NCBI GenBank assembly: GCA_022925895.1
Contig: JAKSYS010000191.1
Span: forward strand, 1 to 64,000
Direction: 5' to 3'
DNA length: 64,000 nt
Source: Fragilaria crotonensis
Taxonomy: Eukaryota > Bacillariophyta > Fragilariophyceae > Fragilariales > Fragilariaceae
The stretch's first letter is position 1. Each line of letters starts with the position of its first letter. The notes beneath the pieces are model-generated. The model did no database searches and was not told the origin of the DNA. It worked only from the letters and a program-made list of their open reading frames with translations. Below are positions 23,301 to 33,977 of this stretch, piece by piece. A program made the translations under genes and the position numbers.

Positions 23301-25209
23301 ACTACAGACTGAAGTCGACGACTTGAGGCATTTGTCGGATTGCGCCAAGCGTTGGGTGGTCGATGCTAGTCGTATCACATTGAAGATGTCAACGATACAC
23401 CAGAAGAACGAGGACCTGAAGATGAGCATGACTGCGGTGGATGTCAATGCTGGAAACAGAGACTTGCGTTCTGTCGAGAGAGATCTCGATGAGAAGCGTG
23501 AAGAAAAGGATGCTTTGATGGCGAAAATCGCGAGGCTAAACAAGGAAATGACTCAAATCAACACCAGGGTAGCAAGTCTTTCCACGCAGGTGAGTTCGCT
23601 TACAGAATGTCGTAATGACTCTGACTTTGGACGCTAACCTTTGAATTCTTCTGTGTAGGCTTCGAGAATGGAACAGATTGCCAAGGATAAAGAGGCTAAG
23701 TTCAAGGAGGAACAGTCTGCCTCATCGCGACGAAGCGAATTGAACGAAAGCATTCGGCAATGGCAGGAGGAAGAAAAGAAGGTAAATTTTACAAAGTGAT
23801 ATTGATGTAACAATTTATCCTGGCGCCAACGAACTTTTATCTTTCCAGCTGAATGAGCATTCCGCAGCCCTACGCCCAAAACTTCGCGCCAAAGAATTAG
23901 AGAAATCTAAACAACGTCAGCAAGCCAAGGACGAGGAAGAACGGCTTTCTGATCTTGTCAACACCTTCGTTGGAGAATTCTCCTCCATACACAACGTAGA
24001 GCTTGAGATCAAACGATCTGCTGAAATCCAAGAGGAGAGCAACCTAGCGTTGTTGGGTGACAAGCTATTGAAATTGGACCAGAAGAAAGCCGAGAGAGAA
24101 GAACAAATCGCGGCGTTGGACAGTGAGCTGCAAAAGGCTATTCGGAGCATCAACGACCAAGACACTCAAAGGAAGCTTATTCAAGGAAGTATCGAGGTGA
24201 TGCATCTCCGACTGAGATTACAAGAACTCAAAAAGGAAATGAGCGGCCTGAGAGAAGATCTGGAACAAATCGAAGGTCATGCTGTGGCAACGAAAGAATT
24301 CAATTCGGCCACCGAGAGAAAAGAGCAGTTGCTTGATCAGAAGGCCAGGTTGGAAGGACGTCGAGGAGGCTTTGTCGATCAAATTCACACTCTAAAGGTA
24401 AGTGCGCTCCCCATTGATATTGTTGCTTTCGAGCGTTGGTGAGCTAACAGATATTCAGCGAAAGTTGACCACGCCTGAGTACAAAGATATCGAGGAGCGG
24501 CACCGGCATGCAATGATCAAACAAAGTACTACTGCTTGCACAGTTAGTGACCTCGAAAAGTATCACGCTGCTCTCGACAAAGCGCTTCTTCGATACCATG
24601 GATTGAAAATCGGTGAAATTAACAAAATCATTCGTGAACTTTGGGTAAGTTTTTCCAACGACTGTCGATAGCTTGTCTCGCCGCGCCGAACAACTAACAC
24701 CGTTGTTTCAGACGCTGACTTACAAAGGGCAAGATATCACCAACATTCAAATCGTTTCTGGTCAGGATAGTGAGTCGAGAGCCACGAAGTCCTACAATTA
24801 TCGCGTTGTGATGACGAAGGGTGGCGCGCAGCTTGACATGCGAGGGAGGTGCAGCGCTGGACAACGAGTGCTTGCCAGCATTGTCATTCGGCTGGCTTTA
24901 GCCGAAACCTTCTGCGTTAACTTTGGTTGCATCGCACTCGATGAGCCAACGGTCAACCTTGATTACAACAACAAGAAGGGACTCGCGATTGCTTTAGCTC
25001 AGATAATAGCATCACGAGCCCAGCAGAGCAATTTCCAGCTGGTCATCATCACTCACGATGAAGATTTTGTATCCATGATGAAGACCGACCTATCCAGTCA
25101 AACAGGTTTCTCTATGCCCGAGAAGTATTTTCAAGTTCGGAGGGAGGAAGGGACGGACAATCGATGGTACTCTCGAATCGACGCAGTTGATTGGGACGAG
25201 CTTTTGTAG
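20364..25209 (+). CDS. RAD50: DNA repair protein RAD50, 10 exons, 1408 residues
   Basis: SMC-like ATPase of the MRE11-RAD50-NBS1 complex, which tethers and processes DNA double-strand breaks in the nucleus. Exons by splice consensus and frame: 20364-20485, 20558-21843, 21909-22003, 22086-22119, 22186-22880, 22951-23589, 23659-23781, 23849-24397, 24459-24644, 24712-25209. They sum to 1409 codons with stop; family members are about 1300. Walker A (GANGCGKTT, residues 35-43) is split by intron 1. A long coiled coil follows, with the zinc hook CPCC at about 759-762, then the return coil. The last exon carries the ABC signature (SAGQR, about 1290) and Walker B (CIALDEP, about 1322). All key motifs are present and no break is seen. 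One exon is only 34 bases. Confidence 0.95.
22041..22082 (+). repeat. 21-bp tandem duplication inside a RAD50 intron
   Basis: ACGGTTGACTCATCCTTGCT plus A occurs twice in direct succession within the 82-base intron 22004-22085. The unit contains TTGCTAA, a branch-point-like sequence, so the intron now holds two candidate branch sites just upstream of the acceptor at 22085. Confidence 0.9.
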
Positions 25210-25975
25210 CGATTGACCAGATTTAATGCATTCGGATTGGCCCCGAAAGCGCATCTCAGGGTAGAAGAGACCACGGCTTTATAGGCTGCTATCCGGTTAT
25301 ACGAAGCAATGAGCTATTGGCTGGTGAGATGCAGTTGAGAACGACTCAAAACTGACCTTAGCAATCTCCCTGTCTATAATCATAGGCAAAGGATCCTCAA
25401 ACTTGAGCTAAGGCAGGCGTGCGCACTCTAGAGGCTCGAGTCCCTGGTACTACTCGATAATGGAGCACAGGATTCCTCAATTGACACACCACGGGCAGAG
25501 CACCTCTTGACGACTTAGTTAAGGATCCTTGACAAATCATTAGTCGGCAGTCGGCAGTCCGGAATCCATATTAGTGGTTACTGGTTACGTATTATACGAC
25601 ATACTGTGTTCATTGTACAGTACTGTTGGAGTATCCTGTACTAGTACTTGTACGATAGCCTGCTACTGGTATACTACTACTATAGCTGCAGCAATGTAAC
25701 TTGTTCTACTTGTACCAGTACCACCTCCTCCCTCCGCAATCTACACGAAGGAACTCGCAAGCCCCAGCTTTCAATCCTCGAACGTTCTGTCATAGCATAC
25801 CTTAAGCATTACGGCTAACCGCAATCCTCACATCCGGCATCGTACGTCTTGCATCCCTGATTTCCGATTTTCAATTCCGAGGCGACGTGCGTTCTCTAAA
25901 GGCGTTGTTTCTAGAATCACAGGTAGCCTTTTGGAGGTGCCTCATACCGGTGACCGGACAATCGAAGACTTCAAG
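25210..25975. other. Intergenic region after RAD50
   Basis: There is no gene. Positions 25590-25730 form a GTAC-rich block (TACAGTACTGTTGG, CTGTACTAGTACTTGTAC). The right end should include the promoter of the plastid SH3-like gene. Confidence 0.45.
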
Positions 25976-26527
25976 ATGCAAATGGTTGTCGCGTTAATGC
26001 TTTCCATCGTCATCATCGAGTTAGGCGCAAGAAACGCTGAGGGTTTCGCGTTCGTCGTATCCAAGTCAAGCTTTAAATTGACTTCAAGAGGCTGCCATGC
26101 TGTATACCAGCGAAGGCAACTGGGAGCTAGATGTGACATTGCCATGCGTGATCGCTCCTCGTCCTACTGGTTCTGTCCTGGCGATCGGGTAGAAGTGATT
26201 GAGGATGTGACAAAAGCCGCATGCAACCTAAAAGGACGAGTCGGCATCGTTGTTGACTCGTGGGAAAAGTGCGACGTGGATCCGACGTGTTGCTGTGCCG
26301 AGCAGGTGGAAGCCGATTTGGCGGTTCGAGTGAAGTTCCTAGGAACAGAGAGAAACGGGGACGACGACGGTTCATTTGAATTTGGTTTCAATGAAAATGA
26401 ACTGCGAAAAGTAGCAAAGGAAAGTTCCCTTCCATTTGACGGCATGAGCTGCAAAGCATTCAAGCTTGAACAAATGGAGGGTCAAAAAAGTGCATTGGCT
26501 AGGATGTCAAAAGCTCGGGAAGACTAG
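25976..26527 (+). CDS. Plastid-targeted SH3-like barrel protein
   Basis: The start is taken at MQMVVALMLSIVIIELGA rather than 15 codons upstream, because this opens directly into a signal peptide. The signal peptide is followed by AEGFAFVV, a diatom plastid-import motif with Phe at the cleavage site, so the protein is expected in the plastid. The mature part has one small domain: PGDRVEVIEDVTKAACNLKG, then GIVVDSW, VRVKFLG and a closing FNENELRKV. That layout resembles SH3-like barrels such as the ferredoxin-thioredoxin reductase variable chain or KOW domains. A DPTCCCAEQ loop with three adjacent cysteines is unusual. It has a single exon and 183 residues. The FTR-variable-chain-like assignment is tentative. 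Confidence 0.65.
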   Translation: MQMVVALMLSIVIIELGARNAEGFAFVVSKSSFKLTSRGCHAVYQRRQLGARCDIAMRDRSSSYWFCPGDRVEVIEDVTKAACNLKGRVGIVVDSWEKCDVDPTCCCAEQVEADLAVRVKFLGTERNGDDDGSFEFGFNENELRKVAKESSLPFDGMSCKAFKLEQMEGQKSALARMSKARED

Positions 26528-27124
26528 GTTTCTGAGCTTAATGCGGCAAAGACGTATTATCAGCGCCTCTGCATTTTTGCACAGCTGAAGTGTTCCAAAC
26601 TCCGGCAGTACTCCAGGTGACTGTGAATATTGGAAATTCCTTTTCAGGCCTCATCACGAAAAATAAATTCATCAGGAATGTGAACGGACCTGCTTGAACT
26701 TTAAGCGACCGTGGACTTTGGAGTGCGTTGTTCCCCGTCAAAATACATGAGCGATCTCAATCTAGTGCTCACCAGGATCCAATTGTCAAATCAGCATCCG
26801 CTGCCTCAAGTTTGACGCTCAACGATGTGCTTCTATATATAGTACAAGTACTCGGAGTACTACAAGTAGCTAGTACAATGCATACCACAAGCTCTAGTAG
26901 TACTGTACAAGGTATGTACTGTACCGATATAGATGACGTAGTCAGGGGAGTACATGTACTGTAGTATGTAGTACAGTACCACCAACGTGTTTTGTACTTG
27001 GCGAATCCGTACTTCCATACACTACATGATATCCGTAAACGACGAGTACAGTACTTTGAGATCAGGTTCTTTGGCCATTTTTTTCGGTTGACGTTCCAGT
27101 GACGACGTGTCGACCATCTCAGCA
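26528..27124. other. Intergenic GTAC-rich spacer
   Basis: No gene is present. From 26840 to 27060 the sequence is crowded with GTAC palindromes (TACAAGTACTCGGAGTACTAC, GTACATGTACTGTAG). The downstream nucleoside hydrolase begins at 27125. Confidence 0.5.
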
Positions 27125-28045
27125 ATGAAATCCACCTTGCGACGACGTTTCATAGTAGATACTGACGTCGGTTTCGATGACATCGTGGCTCTCCGAGCAC
27201 TTGTGCTTCACCTAGGGGGAGAATCCCAGCATGAGGATGTTCTGCTCTCGACTGTCCACGGCATAAGCGAAACCTCTGTCGGAGCGCCAATACTACAGCG
27301 TTCCTTTCCTCATCTGACAGTTGTGCAATCTCCCTTAAACGTACCACAAGCACACGTCGAGGTTCCGTCATGGCTCAAGGAGTATCGGTCGGATCTAGAC
27401 AACCTGCTAACAACTTTTCCAACAACATCGATAAATGCAATTCCGATCGAAAAATCATTTGAGCCCTTGTACTCCTTCCTAGGGAACACTTCAAAAGAAG
27501 CCGGCGTCGTAGTGCTTTGTATTGGTCCTTTGTCCAATTTGGCGGAATGGCACAAGCAGCATGAAGATCTGCTGGAAGAAAAGGTTCACGAGGTTTGGAT
27601 TCTTGGCGGTAACGATCCTCGAAGCGCGGATCCGACACCGGAGTTTAATTTGTCGCAAGACGCAGCAGCGTCACACTATGTCTTCAGATCCGCTCTAGCT
27701 TCGAAAGTGAGGCTAGTGCTAGCATCAGACACTTCACCTGACAACCAGGGGCATCTTGTGGACCAAATACAAGACTTTGCAGCTGGAAAACGAGGGATGT
27801 TGGCTAGAATACTGCAGGTCCGACCACAAGAATGCTGCTTCGATCCCTTGGCTGCCTTTGCGACGATCCAAGTTGCTTCCGCAGGACGACACGAACAGAT
27901 CCCAATGTCCGTCAACCCTAACACAGGTCTACTGACGTTCGGAAATGGGCAACTCGTAGGCCTGGTCCAAGATTTACGTGTGGAGACTGGATTTTTGCCA
28001 TGGCTCCAGAAGGCAATCGAACTTGACGATGCTAATGCCGTGTGA
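27125..28045 (+). CDS. Inosine-uridine preferring nucleoside hydrolase family protein
   Basis: Nucleoside hydrolases split the N-glycosidic bond of ribonucleosides, giving ribose and a free base for salvage. The N-terminal signature DTDVGFDDIVAL (residues about 12-23) has the aspartate cluster that binds the catalytic calcium. GPLSNLAEW and EVWILGGND in the middle are typical family segments. The late block ECCFDPLAAFATIQ corresponds to the region carrying the last metal-binding aspartate, where the family usually reads H-D; here the preceding residue is Phe, so the usual His is replaced. The ATG at 27125 is preferred over a GTG six codons upstream. It is a single exon of 306 residues with no targeting peptide evident. 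Confidence 0.85.
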   Translation: MKSTLRRRFIVDTDVGFDDIVALRALVLHLGGESQHEDVLLSTVHGISETSVGAPILQRSFPHLTVVQSPLNVPQAHVEVPSWLKEYRSDLDNLLTTFPTTSINAIPIEKSFEPLYSFLGNTSKEAGVVVLCIGPLSNLAEWHKQHEDLLEEKVHEVWILGGNDPRSADPTPEFNLSQDAAASHYVFRSALASKVRLVLASDTSPDNQGHLVDQIQDFAAGKRGMLARILQVRPQECCFDPLAAFATIQVASAGRHEQIPMSVNPNTGLLTFGNGQLVGLVQDLRVETGFLPWLQKAIELDDANAV

Positions 28046-28564
28046 TTTCAGAATTTTCGTTTCATATTGTGCACAACATCGTTGTAAGGACCAGTAACAG
28101 TTTGTTATCAGATCGACAAGAATCCACATGTAGGCGCAATGCACATTCCCTGTAGAGCCGGAGTAACATTACGAGATTGGTCCTGCATAGGCTAAGCTTA
28201 TCCACACGCTAGACCTAAGATAAAGCGCGAGTAGGGGCGACAAAAATGTACTCGGCGGAGACTACCCAGAGTTTTGATGTCTCCACAGCGTATCGCGCAC
28301 ACCAGATCACAGCAACACGTCAACAGTCAACAATTGCCAATCAATGGATCATAATATACAGTTAGCAGTTGACGTGATTGTTCCGCATTTACAAGCTGAC
28401 AATAATATGTGCTTTAAACTTTAAACCACCGGCCCTATTTAGTGTTGCGTACCGAAGTTGCAATTCGACATCACGGTACCAGTACTGCGGTAGTGTATTA
28501 CAAATTCACCTGTATTACAACAGCAGTCTGCAGCGAACGAGACACCGATTTTTTCAGTTTGACC
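28046..28564. other. Intergenic region
   Basis: No gene is seen in 519 bases. It should hold the 3' end of the nucleoside hydrolase transcript and the promoter of the methyltransferase gene. No promoter box can be named. Confidence 0.4.
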
Positions 28565-29467
28565 ATGTCGACGAAGCGAAAGAAGAACAATAAGCGTCCA
28601 CTACCATTGGCACCTCCTCCTGCGATGCGTTCTCGTAAGAAGGCTCGTGTCGTCACAAGTTTGTTTCACAAATACACCCGAGAATTGGATGAAGCCGTGC
28701 GAGAAAACAAGGTCGAAAAAGTGGGTGAGCTCGAAGGAAAGCTCAAGGAGCTCGGTGGGCGGGAGGCCTACCAACAAGCCAGTCAATTGAGTACATCCTT
28801 CTTCTCCACTAGTAAGTGGGTACTTGGACATCTGGCAAGATCGGGATGGTTGTACGGGATCCATGAAGGCAAGAAAAGTCGAAGAGTCCTACAACTATTG
28901 GAAGTTGGCGCAATCAACACCGAACTCCTGGACGCTGCCAAGAAAACGAGATTGCTTGAGGATGGCACAGAAGTATCAAAGTACCGCTTATGTACACGAG
29001 CGATTGATTTAAGGGCATCACAAGATGGGATTGAGGAAGCTGATTTCCTTACTCTTCCATTGAATAACTATGACGTTGTCGTTTGCTCGATGGTCATCAA
29101 CTGCGTACCGCGACCAGATCAGCGAGGGCTTATGTTGGCGAGACTCTATCACCAGCTTCTTCCAGGAGGGCTTTGCTTTTTGACTTTGCCCCGCCTTTGC
29201 TTGAACCAGTCGCCGCACATGTCTTTGGAGCGCTTCAAACAATTGTTGACGGAAACAGGAGTTGGTTTTCAATTGGAAGAATTGAAGGAGTCCCCGAAAG
29301 TAGCTTTCTTCGTACTGAGACGTCCGATTCACGACGATGCATCCTCAAATGACTTTGATTCGCAATGGGCGACTAGCAAAGTAATAAACAGAGGGAAGAA
29401 ATTCCGCAACGCCTTCGATGTGACGTTGAAGGCAGACGAAGTAGATGGGAGTGGTTTGGCAATTTGA
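28565..29467 (+). CDS. BMT2: 25S rRNA adenine-N1 methyltransferase, Bmt2-like
   Basis: Bmt2 uses S-adenosylmethionine to methylate one adenine of the large-subunit rRNA in the nucleolus. The start is chosen at MSTKRKKNNKRP, which gives a basic nucleolar-type N-terminus; the frame is open 41 codons further up. Family landmarks follow in order: LGGREAYQQASQLSTS, SKWVLGHL, LLEVGAINTELLD (SAM motif I region), RAIDLRASQDGIEEADFLTLP (motif II region), YDVVVCSMVINCVPRPDQRGLML and LLPGGLCFLTLPRLCLNQSPHM. The length of 300 residues fits the family, and there is no intron. The convergent CTF18 gene ends only 19 bases beyond the stop. Confidence 0.85.
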   Translation: MSTKRKKNNKRPLPLAPPPAMRSRKKARVVTSLFHKYTRELDEAVRENKVEKVGELEGKLKELGGREAYQQASQLSTSFFSTSKWVLGHLARSGWLYGIHEGKKSRRVLQLLEVGAINTELLDAAKKTRLLEDGTEVSKYRLCTRAIDLRASQDGIEEADFLTLPLNNYDVVVCSMVINCVPRPDQRGLMLARLYHQLLPGGLCFLTLPRLCLNQSPHMSLERFKQLLTETGVGFQLEELKESPKVAFFVLRRPIHDDASSNDFDSQWATSKVINRGKKFRNAFDVTLKADEVDGSGLAI

Positions 29468-29485
29468 TTCCTACTATCACTCGAG

Positions 29486-32327
29486 CTAAAGCAAGTCTTC
29501 CATGTGACACACTGTTCGAACGGCCTGTGTGAATCCCTTTTGGTATTTGAAGCGAACCACGTGTGTCAACGGAATTCCGCTTCCTGTGTGAGTCAGTTTT
29601 TCAGCGCGAACTCGATTATTAAAGCCAACGAGTGCCTTCTTTCGTGCGTTACGAGATGCCTTGGCTTTTTGGGCACCAATACCCAAAAAGTTTTTCAAAG
29701 CGGGTTCAACCTTAAGCTTTTTAAGCGGCGGGGCAGCGGCAAGATGTCCCTCGTCAGCTTTTCGTTGTGTTCCGAGGGAAGGTAGCTCCTGAGGATGAGT
29801 CTTTTTCGGTGTTTCAGATGTTCTGGAGTTCATGTCTCGGTCACGAATGATTTCTACTCGAGCCTTATGTGCCAATAACTCTCGTAACTGCGAAGGAAAA
29901 TTTACGTGAGCGGTCGATAAAAAATTCTGGTCAGTAGCATGATCCACTTACCACTGACGGTATTCGCTTTCGTCGATGTTGGATCGACGCCTTGTACCCT
30001 TTGAAATAAACCAACCGGTCAATCTCCGGTTCAAGTCTCATTTCCACTGTAGGCGCTATTTCCCCCACATCAAAGGTGGTCGGCCGCCCGGCAGCCTGAT
30101 ACGTAAGCCCCAATGATCGAAGTGTTGAGACGTGAGCATTGAAGGCCGCGAGTTCCTTCTTGTTCAATATATCAATCGACGACACAGGTCGATGCAGCAG
30201 ATCTGCAGCCGATAGCATCCATAAGGCGTATGGGACAGTCTCCGTGATTGCATTATTGTAGCTGGATTGCTGCAAACCCTCTACAAATTTTTGAAGAATT
30301 CCCATGTTAGACTCGTGCTGAAAGTGTGCATTTGATGATTCTTTGTTCGACAGAACTAACTCGGATCGAGTTTCGATGCGACATAACACATGAATTGCGC
30401 CGGCAGCGGCGGATGACAACGATGCCATGTCCACACCACCAGAGAGCCATTCATGAGCTAATAGGCATCGCTCCATGGTCGGGTCAACATAGGAAACTTG
30501 CAGGAGATTAGTGAAGAGGCATTCTAGAGTTTTGGAGTGGTCGCCGAACGATTCAACAACGGAGATAACCTTCTGAGTCGAGGATTCAGCACGCCTGTCA
30601 CCTTGAGTTTTAGGCTTTTTGAAAACAGTGGCCACTGTGCTTGCTAAATCCGTCCTCGTGTCTTTGAGTCCATCTCCACCCAATGCGCCATTGAGAACTG
30701 ACGAAATATCCACAACTTCACCTTTTTTCACAGCCTTCGATGACCTTGCCTTGGCAGCCGAAAACTGTAGGGTAAACAAGCATGATCGTATGTCACCGCC
30801 TGTGCCAATGACAAGGTTGTTCAAAACTGACGACACATTTGACGACAATCGCTCCTTTGCCAAGATAGCTCGCAAACGTGCTACCAAGCGTTGATCAGAC
30901 GGCGGCTCGACATCAAAGTGCTGGCAGTATGGTAAAAGCGGTCTCAGTGTTGGAGCATACTTGTGATTGCAAATGAATATAATAGGACGGCGCAGGAAGG
31001 GTTGTTTCTGTTTAGCCCCCTTCTCAGGGATGTCAGCGCGAATGATATTTACCAAGGCCGCAATCGCAGTCTTGGCATCAGCTCCGTCAACTTCGTCAAG
31101 AATGATGCAATTGGGCTTCCCACCCAGCTGCAAGTCCTTCGTCAAGGTGGAGGACTCCATCGCGCGAATAACCTTTTCCTGCAGGACGGCTGCTGACCTA
31201 TCGTCAGAAGCGTTAACTTCTAGGGGCTGGTAACCAGCATGGCGAGCAACAATATGCGCCAATGTAGTCTTTCCCACACCAGGAGGTCCAGAGAGGAGTA
31301 AGACACGGTGCGATTCCAGTGGACGAGTATCACGAGAGTTACTCGGTCGCTCCTCATGTTCTTTGGAAAGAAAACGAGATTTTGGTGCATCTTTCTGAAA
31401 CACGTACGGATCCCAAGCTCGTAATGCCCTCAAGACGTTTCGATTCGTCTGTTCATCCGACAAGAGATGCGAAAACGCACTAGGAGCATGTTTGTCAACC
31501 CACAATTGAGTATCGCCTGATGACTGGGGTTCGAGTCGATCAGTGCACCTCACGTGCTTCTGTTTCCTCGCGATCGTGTTAGATCTTGCAATCAAGGTAG
31601 CCATGCTCACCCCCAACAAATGGTGTGATCCTTTCCTATTATTTGCTGGAGTGGCCGAGCCCTGCTGTGGTTGAGTCATCACAGGATTCGACGCAACGTG
31701 AACTCTGGTTCCGGCCGACATTGTCATTGAAACGCTGGCTTGCCCCTCTGTCGGAAACTTTGTGAGCACTTCACGATACTTATTTGAGTTGATATCAATG
31801 CGCACTGGTTCCAAGTGTCGCCAAACGTTGCTGGAAAGAAGTGGGCCTGACACCATCGATGGATCCCCTCTCTTATGCGAGTTCCCGGCAACTTTGGTGG
31901 TTCGATTCCACTCTCGAACTTCAAAGGATTCTTCGTTGCGCGTTTGTCTCCATTCACTGGTGGCGCTATACCTGTATTGCAAAGTGAGATGGGTACGCCA
32001 GGTCGGTACGTGGTCGACAGTTCACTCCGGGCCTTACCGTTCGAAGGAATACAGGTCGCCATCACGTCGACGTGATGGTACGTTCTGAACATTGATTTCG
32101 GTAGGAGGAGGATCATTCTGCGGGACCTTGCTGATTGAAGTATCGCGAGGTACGATAGCTTTCGGTGCGCTGGGGCTGCTGGCATCTGCGGGAGAGGCAT
32201 GTTGCACTGGTTGAACAACCTCCTGCTCCATGATGTAATCATCTGGAATATCTTCCTGAGGAGGAGGCTCAAAATCGTCATCTTCCATGTAGTCATTTAT
32301 CAAGTTGTCATCGTCAAAGTAGTCCAT
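29486..32327 (-). CDS. CTF18: Chromosome transmission fidelity protein 18 (CTF18), alternative clamp loader subunit, 3 exons
   Basis: CTF18 is the large AAA+ subunit of the RFC-like complex that loads PCNA and aids sister-chromatid cohesion. Exons: 32327-32038, 31971-29952, 29887-29486, giving 903 residues. Introns are 66 and 64 bases with GTAAG donors. The N-terminus is acidic (MDYFDDDNLINDYMEDDD). LWVDKHAPSAFSHLLSDEQTNR is the RFC box lead-in. Walker A is GPPGVGKTTLAH near residue 320 and Walker B is CIILDEVDG. PIIFICNHKYAPTLRPL fits sensor 1, and GTGGDIRSCLFTLQF the sensor 2 area. The C-terminal exon is basic (KARVEIIRDRDM, PPLKKLKVEP). The length matches CTF18 rather than the short RFC2-5 subunits. 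Confidence 0.92.
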
Positions 32328-32715
32328 GCTTAATGTTGGATAGGCGGCCTTATGGCTTCAATCGACACCTGAATGTTATGGACGGATGTGAAAACACGAT
32401 GATGTGATCGATCATTGAGATCCGATCATTTTTGGAGGGAAGCTAAATAATTCGAATTTTGGCCCAGTGTTTCTATGTTTGGGATAGGGTTCCTTAATCA
32501 TCCGTCCGTCACCACGTTACAACGACTTGGAGGAGAGAAAATACATCATCTTATCATACACACGGTTATCTTCGGACCATGTTCCAAGCTTTCTGAAGGA
32601 GCGCTTCCTCTTCCAGTTGCAAGGCCCTCTGTCCCTCGTAACGCGAGCTGTCTGTGAACACAGAAGAAAGAAAATCTTCACTCGACCCCAGTCAAAATCA
32701 TAGAAACACTAAAAA
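32328..32715. promoter_or_regulatory. Head-to-head promoter region between CTF18 and cytidylyltransferase genes
   Basis: The two start codons are 388 bases apart and point away from each other, so the promoters of both genes must lie here or overlap. GATCATTGAGATCCGATCAT near 32410 is a partly symmetric GATC-rich block. A specific factor site cannot be named. Confidence 0.5.
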
Positions 32716-33920
32716 ATGTCAGATTCCTCCTCGGCACTCGTTCAAGGCCAAAGCAATGGCCCGAAACAAGTTCGAATATTCATGGACGGGGCTTTTGATA
32801 TGATGCACTTTGGTCATATGAATGCGTTTCGTCTCGGTCGAGAACTCGGAACGCACTTGATTGTTGGCATTAATTCGGATGAATCCATAACGGAATGCAA
32901 GGGCCCGCCACTCATGAACGATAACGAACGGCGTACCATGGTAGAGTCCTGCAAGTTTGTTGACCAAGTACTTCCAGATTGTCCGTACATTATGAACAAG
33001 GAATATTTGGATTTCATTATAAGTGAATATAAGGTGGATTATGTGATTCATGGAGATGATCCTTGTATCGTCGATGGCAAGGACGTCTATGCCACTGCCA
33101 AAGAAGCCGGCCGGTACCACAGCATTCCCAGAACGGAAGGCATTTCAACGACCGATATTGTTGGACGCGTCTTGTCCATGTCACAGAATAAGCTAATTCG
33201 TGGATCTGAGACTGAATCGCCATCGCACGACACGGCGATACTGGGACAAACCTCGCGCTTTTTGACGACCACCAACCTGTTGAGTTTATTCAGTGCCGGA
33301 AACGAGGCGCCGAAACCTGGCATGCAAGTTGTGTACATTGATGGTGATTTTGACATGTTTCATTGCGCTCATGTGGCGATGCTGCAAGCGGCTAGAGAGG
33401 TGAGTTCAGGAACCAATCGTCTTTCAACTGGTGAAATGAGTCCGTTAGGGCTGAGTACCTAACGATCTCGTTCACTCACATGTCCCAACACCCGCATCAG
33501 GCAGGGGATTATTTGCTAGTCGGTATTCACGGTGATGCTGTTGTGAATCGAGTCAAGGGTGGCAACCTTCCATTGCAGAATTTGAACGAACGAGTCTTGA
33601 GTGTGTTGGGGTGCCGATTCGTCGATAATGTCCTCATGGATGCTCCGTACGATGTTGGTACTGCGATGCTGGACACTCTCAAAATCACGAAAGTGATAGC
33701 TAGTGCTGGTGAAGAAACATCGGCGAGGTTCAATTGTGCTCGACAAGCAGGAATCTTAGAGGTGATCCAAAATTCAAGCAGCTTTTGCATTAATGACGTT
33801 TTGCAACGGATTCTCGACGATGAGGCTGCTTATCACGCGAAGTTCGAGCGCAAGATGTTGGCAGAGGAAGACTTCCTCAGCAGCAAGTATGGAAGAAATG
33901 GTGGCCAGAATCCCCCATGA
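32716..33920 (+). CDS. Ethanolamine-phosphate cytidylyltransferase, 2 exons
   Basis: It converts phosphoethanolamine and CTP to CDP-ethanolamine, the rate-setting step of phosphatidylethanolamine synthesis in the Kennedy pathway. Exons 32716-33399 and 33501-33920 give 367 residues. Two cytidylyltransferase domains are present, as is typical of the ethanolamine enzyme. The first begins IFMDGAFDMMHFGHMNAF with the HxGH nucleotide-binding motif and ends with RTEGISTTDIVGRVL. The second begins VVYIDGDFDMFHCAHVAML and continues across the intron into DYLLVGIHGD and NERVLSVLGC. In the second domain HxGH is changed to HCAH, in keeping with the weaker or regulatory role usual for that half. No targeting peptide or membrane anchor is evident. 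Confidence 0.92.
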
Positions 33921-33977
33921 TTTATACATAGCGCATTAACTACAAATGGATGTTAAACTTCCCCTAGAAAGTCCAAC

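Noticed and set aside
20364-32327. Functional cluster of genome-maintenance genes (RAD50, CTF18)
   Set aside because: Unrelated genes lie between them and orientation is not shared; two such genes within 12 kb is not enough to claim a cluster.
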